Origin: Nostoc sp. NMS9
GTDB taxonomy: Bacteria > Cyanobacteriota > Cyanobacteriia > Cyanobacteriales > Nostocaceae
Reading direction: 5' to 3'
Length of the DNA stretch: 59,842 nt
Assembly: GCF_017114995.1 (NCBI RefSeq)
Contig: NZ_JABXKL010000093.1
Span: 1-59,842 of the forward strand
Shown: piece by piece, positions 1 through 8,824 of the stretch
Layout of the letters: each line of letters opens with the position of its first letter
Position numbering within the stretch: the first letter of the stretch is position 1
Translations under genes and position numbers: made by a program
Notes under the pieces: generated by a model
What the model saw: only the letters and a program-made list of their open reading frames with translations
The model's database searches: none
Told to the model about the DNA's origin: nothing

Positions 1-371
1 GCAAATTATTTTTGCGGGTGGTTACTTTTTACCTGCTATCTTGGCTTAAAAGCCCCAAATTCCAAGAAACAGAGCATTTATCTAGCAGCAAAAATTTACC
101 AATTAAGTTGGTAAATCGTAGTATTTAATACAGTTTTAGAGATTAGTTTCAGCTTTGATGCTTGATAGGCGAGTAATACAAACAGTAGAAAACATAACAA
201 CCAATTTCGCTTTTTGGGTAAATTTTGCCCTGACGAAAAATTACCTATTTGACTAAAGTGAATATGCACATAGCATCAGCAAAGAATTGCTGTTTTAAAT
301 TTTTGCATAATCAATTAGGTATTTACCAAACTATGCAACAGATGGCAAGCAACAAAGTAATGGAGAGAGTA

Positions 372-737
372 ATGATTACCGAAGAAGACTTAGCCCAGCA
401 ATTTAACGTAATTATTGAACACACTCACCCACGGGTATGGAACCTGTTAAGCCAATGTTATGTGAAGATAATCAATCCTCATCCTCACTTAACAAGAGTG
501 AATATAAAAACATGCATCCGCCCTGCAAAATACATTGGTATTTATTGCCCTGATAGACTAATTAGTGGTGTAATAGAACAAAAAAACCTACTCAAAGAAG
601 TAGCAGAATACTTGGGGCTAGTTGAAGTTGTTTGCTTGAATGCCAATAACTTGATGCGCGATCCTCTCTCAAATCTCAAGCAAGCTTATCCCCAGTTGTG
701 GTTAGACTTGCTGTGGATTGTCACTCAAGAACAATAA
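372..737 (+). CDS. hypothetical protein
   Basis: I do not recognise this family. Starting at ATG 372 gives 121 residues. That start is chosen because GGAGAG at 362-367 sits at ideal ribosome-binding distance. The frame stays open upstream to a TTG at 249, with ATGs at 264 and 333, so a longer form of up to 162 residues is possible but lacks a comparable binding site. The protein looks soluble, with no signal peptide or membrane helix, and ends in a Leu/Trp-rich segment (LWLDLLWIV). It lies 99 bases before another unknown gene on the same strand. Base composition matches the neighbours. No function is proposed. Confidence 0.6.
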   Translation: MITEEDLAQQFNVIIEHTHPRVWNLLSQCYVKIINPHPHLTRVNIKTCIRPAKYIGIYCPDRLISGVIEQKNLLKEVAEYLGLVEVVCLNANNLMRDPLSNLKQAYPQLWLDLLWIVTQEQ

Positions 738-836
738 CCTAGTAAACCTGATTTTTCCGCAATATTCAATCTGCAAAAAATCAAAAGTACCAATCGTCAC
801 CGCAGCTTCGTTACTTTTGGAGTTTGCTAAAAACTT

Positions 837-1211
837 ATGAATCAACCATGCCTACATCCAGATGATTTGCCTTCACCTCAAACAATCAAGCTGAGTGAAA
901 TACTATTCAGACAGCTTGAAGAAGCAACTAAAAAAAGCTTTTTTTTAGCCTGCGATCGCATGACACGGATTTTGTTATCGAGTTGTCATTGGTATTTCCA
1001 AATCAATAGTGGCGTTTTGACCTTGATCCTGATTTGTAATAACATGGAAAGTTATCGCGATATCATGAAAACTGTTCCTCAATTTGCCGATCGCTTAAAA
1101 CAGTTTGCCAATAGAGCTAAAATTACTGTCAGTTCTCCAATTGACAAAGGTATACCGTGGGTACTCAGCATAGATAATGTCTTACCTGAAGGGGACTTAC
1201 CCAGTACCTGA
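837..1211 (+). CDS. hypothetical protein
   Basis: This is a 124-residue soluble protein that I cannot assign to a family. The start is ATG 837; no strong ribosome-binding site precedes it, but no in-frame alternative looks better. The middle section (about residues 45-75) is rich in Ile, Leu, Cys and Trp and could be a beta-strand core. The rest is mixed helix. It contains a HIP1 octamer around 953, as cyanobacterial coding DNA often does. It is unlike the preceding gene at the level I can judge by eye. Real-gene status rests on length, codon composition and its place in tandem with that gene. Confidence 0.5.
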   Translation: MNQPCLHPDDLPSPQTIKLSEILFRQLEEATKKSFFLACDRMTRILLSSCHWYFQINSGVLTLILICNNMESYRDIMKTVPQFADRLKQFANRAKITVSSPIDKGIPWVLSIDNVLPEGDLPST

Positions 1212-1471
1212 TAGATAAACCAGAAAAATCGCGATCGCCCTTCCGCGTGAATATTGGCGATCGCGCCGAAAAAGTCCGTCAAGCCCGTCTCAAACCACGG
1301 CAAAGTTTTTTAGAGCTTTATATCTGCTTATTTACCTGATTAGGAGGATAGGGAGAGGAAGTTACGGGCGTTTGTGAAAATACTTTAGGAAAAACAACTT
1401 GAGCTAGTAGTGCACCACACAAACTTTGCGCGGTAGCGAGCAGAGGTGCACAGGAGAAAGAACTTTTCAAA

Positions 1472-1520
1472 CCTCTCCTCTGCTCCCCTGCTTCCCTGCT
1501 TCCCTGCTCCTCTGCCTGCC
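1472..1520. repeat. short tandem repeat (CTGCTYC type)
   Basis: About seven degenerate copies of a heptamer close to CTGCTCC or CTGCTTC are visible in a row. Short tandemly repeated heptamers between genes are a known feature of heterocystous cyanobacteria. The same pattern recurs at 34991-35030. Confidence 0.75.
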
Positions 1521-1550
1521 TCTACCCAACAATTTTGGCTTGGCATACTA

Positions 1551-1763
1551 CTAGAAAGAGCCATATTCATTGGTATCTAATCCTTGTGGTTCCGGTTGGG
1601 AGATGTTGGGGAAATATTTGGGGTAAAACTGGGGTAATGTAAAAGGGTCAAGATGTTTACAAAGCAGCTGTGTTAAACAAAAATTATGTCGTCCGATCAA
1701 AGTAGATATTATCCCAAGACGACGATGGTCTTCTAAATAAGCATTAGCTTCTATAATTGCCAT
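1551..1763 (-). CDS. doubtful small hypothetical protein
   Basis: A 70-residue frame starts at ATG 1763, or 73 residues from GTG 1772, and ends at the edge of the tandem-repeat area. Its composition (mixed Leu, His, Phe and Pro, no low complexity) looks more protein-like than a random frame. I see no ribosome-binding site and recognise no family. It could be a small cyanobacterial protein or a relic. It is listed so that it can be tested by homology. Confidence 0.25.
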   Translation of the reverse strand: MAIIEANAYLEDHRRLGIISTLIGRHNFCLTQLLCKHLDPFTLPQFYPKYFPNISQPEPQGLDTNEYGSF

Positions 1764-1888
1764 TTGACACACGGGTGTAAATCCGTTTAAGGGATTTTGC
1801 GCTCCTTTATACCCTATATTGTCAAGTTAGGCGCTTATATCTTGCAGCATATAGATAAATTTTACCCTCACGACTGGAGAGCAAAATC

Positions 1889-2530
1889 TTGGGCATAGAA
1901 TTACGCAGTTTCGTATTTCTCGACAACCTGCAACCTCAACATGCAGCATATATGGGAACAGTAGCCCAAGGCTTCTTACCATTACCAGGAGATACATCAC
2001 TGTGGATTGAAATCTCTCCTGGTATCGAAATTAATAAAATTACGGATATAGCCCTGAAATCTGCCTCTGTCCGTCCGGGAGTACAGGTAGTTGAACGACT
2101 ATACGGACTATTGGAAGTTCATTCTAGCTCCCAAGGTGAAACCAGAGCTGCTGGTCAAGCTATTTTAGCGGCACTGGGAGTCCGAAGAGAGGAATGTCTG
2201 AAACCGCGTGTTATTTCTAGTCAGATTATCCGTAACATCGATGCTTATCAAACACAACTGATTAATCGCACGCGCCGGGGACAGCTACTACTAGCAGGTC
2301 AAACGCTGTATGTATTAGAAGTGGAGCCTGCTGCTTACGCCGCACTGGCTGCCAATGAAGCAGAAAAAGCAGCGAGGATTAACATTCTAGAAGTTCAAGC
2401 TGTAGGTAGTTTTGGACGGCTGTACTTAGGTGGACAAGAACAGGATATTCTAGCAGGAGCAGCGGGAGCATTAACAGCTATTGAAAGTGTCGCTGGTCGG
2501 GTAAATTCTCTGGGTGGGCGTCAGGAGTAA
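1889..2530 (+). CDS. ccmP: carboxysome shell protein CcmP (tandem BMC domain)
   Basis: The 213 residues match the length and layout of CcmP, a tandem bacterial-microcompartment (BMC-T) protein. CcmP forms stacked pseudohexameric pores in the beta-carboxysome shell and is thought to gate metabolites such as RuBP and 3-PGA. Two BMC folds can be seen, about residues 5-100 and 105-200; the second carries a GSFGRLYLGG-type segment near its end. The start is a TTG at 1889 with GGAGA at 1876-1880 upstream. As is usual for ccmP, it lies away from the main ccm cluster. The pentapeptide-repeat gene follows after 10 bases, so the two are probably co-transcribed. Assignment is by length, start sequence and domain pattern. 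Confidence 0.85.
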   Translation: MGIELRSFVFLDNLQPQHAAYMGTVAQGFLPLPGDTSLWIEISPGIEINKITDIALKSASVRPGVQVVERLYGLLEVHSSSQGETRAAGQAILAALGVRREECLKPRVISSQIIRNIDAYQTQLINRTRRGQLLLAGQTLYVLEVEPAAYAALAANEAEKAARINILEVQAVGSFGRLYLGGQEQDILAGAAGALTAIESVAGRVNSLGGRQE

Positions 2531-2540
2531 AGGAGAGAAA

Positions 2541-3347
2541 ATGGCAAATCGAGAGCATCTAACTTTACTCAAAGCAGGTGCAGTTAAATGGATTGAGTGG
2601 AGAAAGAAAAATCCCCAGATTGAACCAGACCTCAGCGCTGCGAATTTGCAAGGCGATAACCTCAGAGGCGCACACCTCCAAGGGGTAAATTTGAGAAGAG
2701 TCGATTTGGGTAATGCTTTACTTGTGCGGGCAAACCTCAGTGGTGCTGACCTCAGTAGTGCCAACCTCTATAAAGCCTTCCTGAATGAAGCTAACCTGAG
2801 TGCGGCTAACTTCAGTGTTGCTAACTTAAGTGGCGCTATACTTACGCAGGCAGATTTGAGTCATGCCAATTTGATTGGAGCTGACTTGAGTCAGGTGGAT
2901 CTTAGAGGTGCTGCGATCGCATCTGCTAATCTAATTGGCACTGACTTAAAAGGCGCTAACTTGAGAGATGCCGATTTAGGTGCAGCGAAGTTGATGCGGG
3001 CTAACCTCTCTTTTGCCAACCTTATTGAAACTAACTTGATTGCGGCTGATCTCAGTGAGGCGAGTTTGTACGAAGCAGAAGTTTTAGGGGCTTATCTTTA
3101 CAAAGCTGACCTATACAAAGCTAATCTGACCAAGGCTCATCTAAGTGGTGCATACTTGTTGCGGGCTAACCTAAGTGAAGCTGATTTGAGTCAAGCTGAC
3201 TTGAGTTGGACTAACCTTAGAGACGCGAATCTAGCAGGGGCGAATCTCAGAGGAACTAACCTTAGAGGAGCCGACATTCGGGGAGCTAACCTCAGCGGCG
3301 TAAATCTTCAAGAAACAATTATGCCTAACGCTTCAACACACTATTAG
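2541..3347 (+). CDS. pentapeptide repeat-containing protein
   Basis: A short charged N-terminal segment (residues 1-35) is followed by an almost unbroken run of A(D/N)LxX pentapeptide repeats to about residue 260. These are predicted to form a right-handed quadrilateral beta-helix. The 268 residues carry no signal peptide, so the protein is probably cytoplasmic. ATG 2541 is chosen because AGGAGA lies just upstream; an in-frame GTG at 2514 would overlap ccmP. The gene begins 10 bases after ccmP, suggesting one transcript. The family is very large in cyanobacteria and mostly of unknown role. Some members mimic DNA and bind gyrase, but nothing here shows that. Confidence 0.85.
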   Translation: MANREHLTLLKAGAVKWIEWRKKNPQIEPDLSAANLQGDNLRGAHLQGVNLRRVDLGNALLVRANLSGADLSSANLYKAFLNEANLSAANFSVANLSGAILTQADLSHANLIGADLSQVDLRGAAIASANLIGTDLKGANLRDADLGAAKLMRANLSFANLIETNLIAADLSEASLYEAEVLGAYLYKADLYKANLTKAHLSGAYLLRANLSEADLSQADLSWTNLRDANLAGANLRGTNLRGADIRGANLSGVNLQETIMPNASTHY

Positions 3348-3978
3348 TTTACAAGAAAAAGAAATTGACGTTTAGATTCATTTTTTGGGGCATTTCTTCC
3401 CACAAGAAGTATATAAAATTTATGTAAAGCTTAACTGTTATTAAGTTCAAAATGTTTTAGATAATCTATCAATTTAACTTATGTGTTTTCAGATGTATTT
3501 CTTTAATAGAAAAAGTATTTTTTTCCAAACCAAAATTGATATTGAAACCTAACTTAACGAAAATGTCGTATTCAGCTAAAAAATCTTGTAATCTTTACTA
3601 AGAAAAACAGTATATTTTCACAAAACTTAATTAAAGGTTACAAATTTTTCTAACAGTACTAAAAATTAAAGAATTTGCATTTTTAAGATTTGGTAAAGAA
3701 TTTGACGTAACCTTTCACTCATGATAATAAATAATTATAGGAAAGTTTAAAATCAAAAAGCCTAGGGAAAATAAGTAATTAAAATAGATTAATTTTGACC
3801 TAATTACTTATTATTCCTATAATCAACTAACCAAATCAATAACTAATATTTTTTCAGTGTATTGGTATTGATTAGGTTAGCAAAGGCATGTGTATTTAAA
3901 CTTACGGTTGTAATTAATCAATATTGAACTTATGAAGAGTTATTTACAAAATTAACTGACTATTTTATCAAGAAAATT
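3348..3978. other. AT-rich intergenic region
   Basis: This 631-base stretch is very AT-rich. The sequence just before 3979 should contain the promoter of the sugar dehydrogenase gene. A GTA-N8-TAC match to the NtcA consensus occurs at 3892-3905 but lacks a well-placed -10 box (see rejected items). No reading frame or RNA gene was seen. Confidence 0.5.
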
Positions 3979-5424
3979 ATGAATAACACTAAATTATCTA
4001 ACCAAGTGAAAGGCAGGTTTATCAGTAAGTTTGCTACTAAAATGCTGTTATTTACAATAACACTATTATTTACAATAGTTTTATTAAATCATCGCACTAC
4101 TGGATTAAATGTTGTACCACAAACCCTGCGCCCCGAGATTAAGGTTCGCAATATTATTAATACATTATCAGTCTCTCCTTCTGTTCGGATTGTAAAAGAT
4201 CCACGAAACAATACTCTCTATTACCTCAAACGAAATGGTGACATTTATCAAGTCAATTTAGGTTACTCTACTAGTACACTTGTGTACAACTCTAGTAATC
4301 ATAATTTAAGTGAAACTCAAGGTATGGCCATTGGTCCTAACGGCACAATTTATTTAGTTGGCAATGCAGACCTTGTGAAAAACCAAACTAAAGCAATTAT
4401 TGTTAAAGGTGTAATTAATTCGAGTACAGGACAGCGTATTTGGTCTATTTTAGCTCAGAGTGCAGGCTATCCCAAAAGCAAAACAGCTTATGACCATCGG
4501 TTCAACGGTGTGGTTGTTAGTCTGGATGGTAAATTTATCTATGTGAATAGCGGTTCTCGTACCGATCATGGTGAGGTTCAGTCTGTTGATGGTCTATATC
4601 CCAATACTCGCGAAGTCGGATTAACCGCCTGTATACTCCGTCTTCCTAGTAATAGCAACAATCTCTTTCTGGCAAACAATCGAGCAACTTTAAAGACAGC
4701 TGGCTATATTTTTGCAGAAGGAACACGCAATACTTTCGATATGGCTTTTGCGCCTAATGGGGATTTGTTTGGCACAGAAAATGGCTCAGACCGCGACATG
4801 TCAGAAGAATTAAATTGGTTACGTTTAGGTGGTAATTACGGCTTTCCTTGGCGTATTGGTGGGACAGACAATCCACAACAATTTCTCAATTATAATCCTG
4901 CCACTGACCGATTGTTAAGCCCTCAATTTAACGCCATCCAAAAAGGCTACTATCGTAACGATCCAACCTTTCCTATTCGGCCTACTGAAAATTTGATTGA
5001 ACCAATTCCTAATCTTGGGCCGGACGCAGATAATTACCGCGATCCTGTAGATGGAAAAATCAAAGATGCCAGTGTTCTTGGGCAAACTTTTAGCACTTTT
5101 ACAACACACCGTTCTCCTTTAGGACTAGTTTTTGATACACAAGGAGTAATGAGTCCAGAATTCAACAGAGATGGATTTATGTTGAGTTGGACACCAGGCG
5201 ACCCCACTGGCGAAACACTAATAGGCCCTTTTAAAGATGCTAGCCAAGACCTACTGCATTTAAAGTTAACTAAAGTAGGAAATACTAACTATAAACTTAA
5301 CGCTACGCGCCTTGTCACAGGTTTTAGTAATCCCATTGATGCTGAGATTATTGGCAATAAGATTTATGTTCTGGAATATGGCGGAAATCAAGGAATTTGG
5401 GAAGTCTCTATGCCTACCAAGTAA
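3979..5424 (+). CDS. secreted PQQ-dependent sugar dehydrogenase-like protein
   Basis: This is a 481-residue protein with a hydrophobic N-terminal segment (about residues 21-37) that is a signal peptide or anchor, so it acts outside the cytoplasm. The body looks like the glucose/sorbosone dehydrogenase beta-propeller family. It has a DMAFAPNGDLFGTENG blade motif, then the NYGFPWRIGG segment typical of these enzymes, and a GLVFDTQG segment further on. Soluble family members use PQQ and calcium to oxidise aldoses. Substrate and cofactor use cannot be told from sequence alone; many cyanobacterial members are uncharacterised. It stands alone between a long AT-rich leader and a palindrome cluster that may end its transcript. 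Confidence 0.75.
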   Translation: MNNTKLSNQVKGRFISKFATKMLLFTITLLFTIVLLNHRTTGLNVVPQTLRPEIKVRNIINTLSVSPSVRIVKDPRNNTLYYLKRNGDIYQVNLGYSTSTLVYNSSNHNLSETQGMAIGPNGTIYLVGNADLVKNQTKAIIVKGVINSSTGQRIWSILAQSAGYPKSKTAYDHRFNGVVVSLDGKFIYVNSGSRTDHGEVQSVDGLYPNTREVGLTACILRLPSNSNNLFLANNRATLKTAGYIFAEGTRNTFDMAFAPNGDLFGTENGSDRDMSEELNWLRLGGNYGFPWRIGGTDNPQQFLNYNPATDRLLSPQFNAIQKGYYRNDPTFPIRPTENLIEPIPNLGPDADNYRDPVDGKIKDASVLGQTFSTFTTHRSPLGLVFDTQGVMSPEFNRDGFMLSWTPGDPTGETLIGPFKDASQDLLHLKLTKVGNTNYKLNATRLVTGFSNPIDAEIIGNKIYVLEYGGNQGIWEVSMPTK

Positions 5425-5481
5425 AACAAATTGGGTATTTCCGCATTACTTAGTCCTTTGGAGTGCTGCCTTTAGTCAGAC

Positions 5482-5528
5482 ATTGAGTCTCTGACTCAAT
5501 GAATGCATTCCCAGTCTGAGACTGGGAA
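5482..5528. repeat. cluster of three adjacent palindromes
   Basis: Three perfect dyads lie end to end. ATTGAGTC-TCT-GACTCAAT is at 5482-5500, the 10-base palindrome GAATGCATTC at 5501-5510, and TTCCCAGTC-TGA-GACTGGGAA at 5508-5528. The cluster sits 58 bases after the sugar dehydrogenase stop codon and 78 bases before the end of glcF on the other strand. It could terminate transcription from both sides, or be a mobile palindromic repeat. No U-tract follows directly. Confidence 0.75.
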
Positions 5529-5605
5529 CGAGGAGGGGAGTAAAAACGTAGTTTTGGCTCTTTACTTTAAAATCAATGACAAAATGTCCAACCCACAAAA
5601 AATGT

Positions 5606-6961
5606 CTACAATTTCAACTTTTCACCGCGAATCGAATAATCTAACAACTCCATCGGGTGAATAACTGAAATCTTCTTACCTTGCAACTGCAAATGTTTAG
5701 TAATTTGCAAAGTACACCCAGGATTAGCAGAAGCAATTAACTCAGCACCAGTATTCAACAAATTCTGCACTTTTTGCTGACCCAATTCTTCAGAAACTTC
5801 TGGTTGCAGCATATTATAAACCCCGGCACTGCCACAACACAAAGCTGCATCTATTGGTTCTCTCAACTTCACCCCTGGAATTTGTCGCAACACCTGACGC
5901 GGTTGGACGCTAATCTTTTGTCCGTGCAATAAATGACAAGCATCTTGATAAACTAAATTCAATGGTTTATCAGTCAGCGGTGAAAGTTTCGTTGTTAACC
6001 CAACAGTTGCTAAAAACTCTTGAGCGTCTTTAACCTTAGCTGCAAAATCCTTTGCTTTTTCCCGATATTCTAGGTCATCTTCTAAAATATGACCGTACTC
6101 TTTTAAAGTATGACCACAACCAGCAGCATTAATAATCACGAAATCTACATCTGTCTTGGCAAAACTATCAATCATCTGTCTTGCTAAAGCTTTCGCCTGT
6201 TCTGTTTGTCCTTGGTGTTCGGGAAGTGCGGCACAACAACCTTGAGATTTGGGAATCACAACTTCACAACCATTCGCTGTTAAAACGCGAACTGTCGCTT
6301 CATTCACGGGTGAGAAAAACAGCCGTTGGACGCAACCCAAAATCATCCCAACGCGATACCGCTTTTCACCTTTAGCAGGAATCACAGTAGGCAAATTATC
6401 TTGAAAAGATTTGAGAGTAATTTCTGGCAGAATTGATTCCATTGCTGCCAAACGAGGCGATATTTTATTCAGTAAACCTGTAGCCCGAAAGAATTTAGCC
6501 AACCCCAATTTTTGATAAACCAATAACGGAACTAATAAAACCCGTAAAAGATTGGGATAGGGAAACAGAGAAAATATCAGTTGACGAAAAAATTGGTCTG
6601 GCAAACTGCGGGGATAATTTCGTTCAACTTGATGACGAGTTGCAGAAATTAACTTGTCATACTGTACACCAGAAGGACAGGTACTCACACAAGCAAGACA
6701 CCCTAAACAAGAATCAAAATGTTCTACTGTTGCCGTATTGAGAGCAATTTCACCCTCATTAATTGCATCCATTAAATAGATACGTCCTCTAGGAGAATCC
6801 ATCTCCTTGCCAAGTACCCGATAACTGGGACAAGTCGAGAGACAAAATCCACAATGGACACAACTATCAATCAACTTCGGGTCAGGTGGATGATTAACAT
6901 CAAACCCCTTTAAATTTTTTAAACTAGCCGTATTATTAACAGAATTTTTTGAAACTTGCAT
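5606..6961 (-). CDS. glcF: glycolate dehydrogenase iron-sulfur subunit GlcF
   Basis: This 451-residue protein has two CxxCxxCxxxCP ferredoxin-type clusters near the N-terminus (VHCGFCLSTCPSY and DSCLGCLACVSTCPSG). Two cysteine-rich CCG-type domains follow (GCVQRLFF with GCCAALPEHQG, and ACHLLHG with CCGSAGVYN). This is the layout of GlcF, the electron-transfer subunit of glycolate dehydrogenase. The complex oxidises photorespiratory glycolate to glyoxylate. Its partner glcE lies directly upstream on the same strand, 63 bases away, so the pair is an operon. No glcD-type catalytic subunit is in the window and it must lie elsewhere. The start is ATG at 6961. Confidence 0.9.
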   Translation of the reverse strand: MQVSKNSVNNTASLKNLKGFDVNHPPDPKLIDSCVHCGFCLSTCPSYRVLGKEMDSPRGRIYLMDAINEGEIALNTATVEHFDSCLGCLACVSTCPSGVQYDKLISATRHQVERNYPRSLPDQFFRQLIFSLFPYPNLLRVLLVPLLVYQKLGLAKFFRATGLLNKISPRLAAMESILPEITLKSFQDNLPTVIPAKGEKRYRVGMILGCVQRLFFSPVNEATVRVLTANGCEVVIPKSQGCCAALPEHQGQTEQAKALARQMIDSFAKTDVDFVIINAAGCGHTLKEYGHILEDDLEYREKAKDFAAKVKDAQEFLATVGLTTKLSPLTDKPLNLVYQDACHLLHGQKISVQPRQVLRQIPGVKLREPIDAALCCGSAGVYNMLQPEVSEELGQQKVQNLLNTGAELIASANPGCTLQITKHLQLQGKKISVIHPMELLDYSIRGEKLKL

Positions 6962-7024
6962 ATTTTTCCCTTTCCCCTCTCTATTTCGGCGTCCTCTGTG
7001 TCTCTGCGGTACGTTTTCTTAAAA

Positions 7025-8383
7025 CTAAATTTCACCCACAAACCGACCAGGACTTAAAATATTCTTACTATCAAACTGTTCCTTAATACGGCGCATCAAC
7101 GGCAAAGCATTCCCCGTATAACCCCAAACATCTATTTGTTCTTTAACCGCAACTGGTGCTGACAGAATTGTTAAAAAACCTTTATTAGCTTGAGTGCGTA
7201 GGTGCAGCCCGCCGTAGGCATCGCTTCCAGCAGAGCCTAGCTCATCGCGGATTTTCAAAACTTGATTTTTACTTTCTAATTGTAACAAACCTAAACCACT
7301 ACTAATATGAATTAAACCCAACTCCACCTGGGTCAAAATCTCCACAGCAGTAGTAGGTAACACTCCTATTTTGCAGGTAATTACTGTTTCTGTAGCAGTA
7401 GTATGTATTCGTTCTTGCAATCTTTGCCATAGATTAGCTTCATCACCATCGGCAAAAATTGCCCCATCTAAGCCCAACTTTTGCCCAACTTCCAAAACTC
7501 GGTTTGACTGTTCCTTAACACTCTCACTAATACTTTGAAAGCGAGCAATTAATCCCAGTCCTTGACCCAATCCTAAACTAGACACCAATTTAGTTGATAG
7601 TAAATCAGCCTGCACTGGTGTTAACGCCGAACCTCGAAGGATATCAGCCGCTTCAGATACAGCCTCAGCTTTACCAGTTAGTACCACCGTCCCCGATGCC
7701 TCAGCTAGCGGATACAGGCGAAAAGTTAGTTGACTAATAAAGCCTAATGTGCCATAAGACCCCGTAAGCAACTTCATCAAGTCATATCCGGCGACATTTT
7801 TAACTACTCTTCCCCCAGCTTTGGTGATTTGTCCATCAGCACGGACAAAGGTAATACCTAGTAACTGGTCGCGCACACTACCATAACGTTGCCGCAGAGA
7901 ACCTGTATCACCTGTGGCAACGATACCACCAATGGTTGCTGACTCTGGTGCTGTGGGATCGACGGCAAGAAATTGCCGCGATTTTGCCAAAAGTGCTTGC
8001 AAATCGGAGAACTTCATCCCAGCTTCTACTGTGACAGTCAAATCGCCAACAGCGTGTTCAATCAGTTGGTTGATGCGTTTTGTACTAACTACAACATCAA
8101 TGCCTTTAACTAAACCGCCCCAGGTGAGTTTACTACCACTACCACAGGGAAGGACGCGCCAGTTATTTGTGTGAGCCGTGGTAATGACTGCGGCTAGCTG
8201 TTCTTGGCTGCGGGGATAAACAATACAACTAGGTGAATTTCCAGAAGCTATAGCCTGTTGGATACGTTTTTGCTGACCGAGTTCGATATTTTCCCAAAGA
8301 CAAATAGCATTTTCTTCACCGACGATAGATGCAAGTTCAGAAGCGCAGACGCCTTGCGGCCTGTCGTTAGACATCGCTTTCAT
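7025..8383 (-). CDS. glcE: glycolate dehydrogenase FAD-binding subunit GlcE
   Basis: GlcE is a PCMH-type FAD-binding subunit of glycolate dehydrogenase. The flavin-binding region (PCGSGSKLTWGG, then DPTAPESATIGGIVATGDTGSLR) and the GGRVVKNVAGYDLMKLLTGSYGTLG segment are both present. The start is uncertain: ATG 8383 and ATG 8374 are three codons apart, and the frame is open to a TTG at 8434. I use 8383. Near the C-terminus a short stretch (GSAGSDAYGG) is encoded by a dispersed intergenic repeat at 7204-7224 that seems to have inserted in frame. The gene heads the glcE-glcF operon. Confidence 0.88.
   Translation of the reverse strand: MKAMSNDRPQGVCASELASIVGEENAICLWENIELGQQKRIQQAIASGNSPSCIVYPRSQEQLAAVITTAHTNNWRVLPCGSGSKLTWGGLVKGIDVVVSTKRINQLIEHAVGDLTVTVEAGMKFSDLQALLAKSRQFLAVDPTAPESATIGGIVATGDTGSLRQRYGSVRDQLLGITFVRADGQITKAGGRVVKNVAGYDLMKLLTGSYGTLGFISQLTFRLYPLAEASGTVVLTGKAEAVSEAADILRGSALTPVQADLLSTKLVSSLGLGQGLGLIARFQSISESVKEQSNRVLEVGQKLGLDGAIFADGDEANLWQRLQERIHTTATETVITCKIGVLPTTAVEILTQVELGLIHISSGLGLLQLESKNQVLKIRDELGSAGSDAYGGLHLRTQANKGFLTILSAPVAVKEQIDVWGYTGNALPLMRRIKEQFDSKNILSPGRFVGEI
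7204..7224. repeat. dispersed repeat copy inside glcE
   Basis: On the minus strand these 21 bases match the intergenic copy at 8478-8498 at 20 of 21 positions. A shorter relative (16 of 17) lies at 53798-53814. The copy sits in frame within the glcE coding sequence. Confidence 0.8.
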
Positions 8384-8477
8384 TGAGTTTATTTTTTTAC
8401 GCCCTACTTCTAATTTACTGGCTAACCTGACCAAAAAAGCGCATTGTCATTAATATACGGTGGCTTTAATATAAAAA

Positions 8478-8498
8478 GCGATGCCTACAGCGGGCTGC
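8478..8498. repeat. dispersed repeat, intergenic copy
   Basis: The 21-base sequence begins GCGATGCCTACAGCGGGC. It is near-identical to the reverse complement of 7204-7224 inside glcE and resembles 53798-53814. This is a class of short interspersed repeat common in Nostoc-type genomes. Confidence 0.75.
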
Positions 8499-8763
8499 GG
8501 CAACGCCAGCTTGTAATTAGCGCCAAATAAAAGAAAGTTTGTTCTTTAGGCGATCGCTACTCATTTACAATAAAGTTCCTGCGGTAGTTTGTAACTCTAA
8601 CGTTTATGACTAATAATCTAACGATATTAACAACCTAATAAATTATTAAAATTTTATTAAATGCTTACTTAACGCTAAATGTAGTCTATTCATTTAAATA
8701 TCGCTATAAAAGTGTAATTTCTGAAAATAAATTTATGTTGCTATGATTAACTTTTAGAGAAAG

Positions 8764-8796
8764 GTAGCAGAGGGGTAGAAATTACCCGTCTGCTAC
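8764..8796 (-). terminator. Rho-independent terminator after ssuE
   Basis: Two 14-base arms (8764-8777 and 8783-8796) pair with one mismatch around a 5-base loop. On the minus strand a pyrimidine-rich run with several T follows the stem. It lies 28 bases beyond the ssuE stop codon, where the minus-strand operon should end. Confidence 0.7.
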
Positions 8797-8824
8797 GAGC
8801 AAACGGAGGTATAAACTTGATTAT

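Larger units (their letters stand above)
1212..1888. other. intergenic region with repeats
   Basis: This 677-base stretch separates the unknown genes from ccmP. It holds two HIP1 sites (near 1231 and 1258), a C/T-rich short tandem repeat (1472-1520) and one doubtful small reading frame on the minus strand (1551-1763). The 40 bases before ccmP carry its ribosome-binding site. I see no RNA gene. Confidence 0.5.
8435..8824. other. glcE leader and ssuE trailer region
   Basis: This 390-base AT-rich stretch contains the dispersed repeat at 8478-8498, a HIP1 site near 8551 and the terminator hairpin of the ssuE operon at 8764-8796. The glcE promoter should lie in the part nearest 8435. No reading frame was seen. 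Confidence 0.5.

Noticed and set aside
1385..1570. Minus-strand frame of 61 codons
   Set aside because: It consists largely of the translated heptamer repeat (GKQGSRGAEE type).
3892..3905. GTA-N8-TAC match to the NtcA binding consensus upstream of the sugar dehydrogenase
   Set aside because: A six-base dyad is expected about fifteen times by chance in a window of this size, and there is no good TAN3T box at the right distance.
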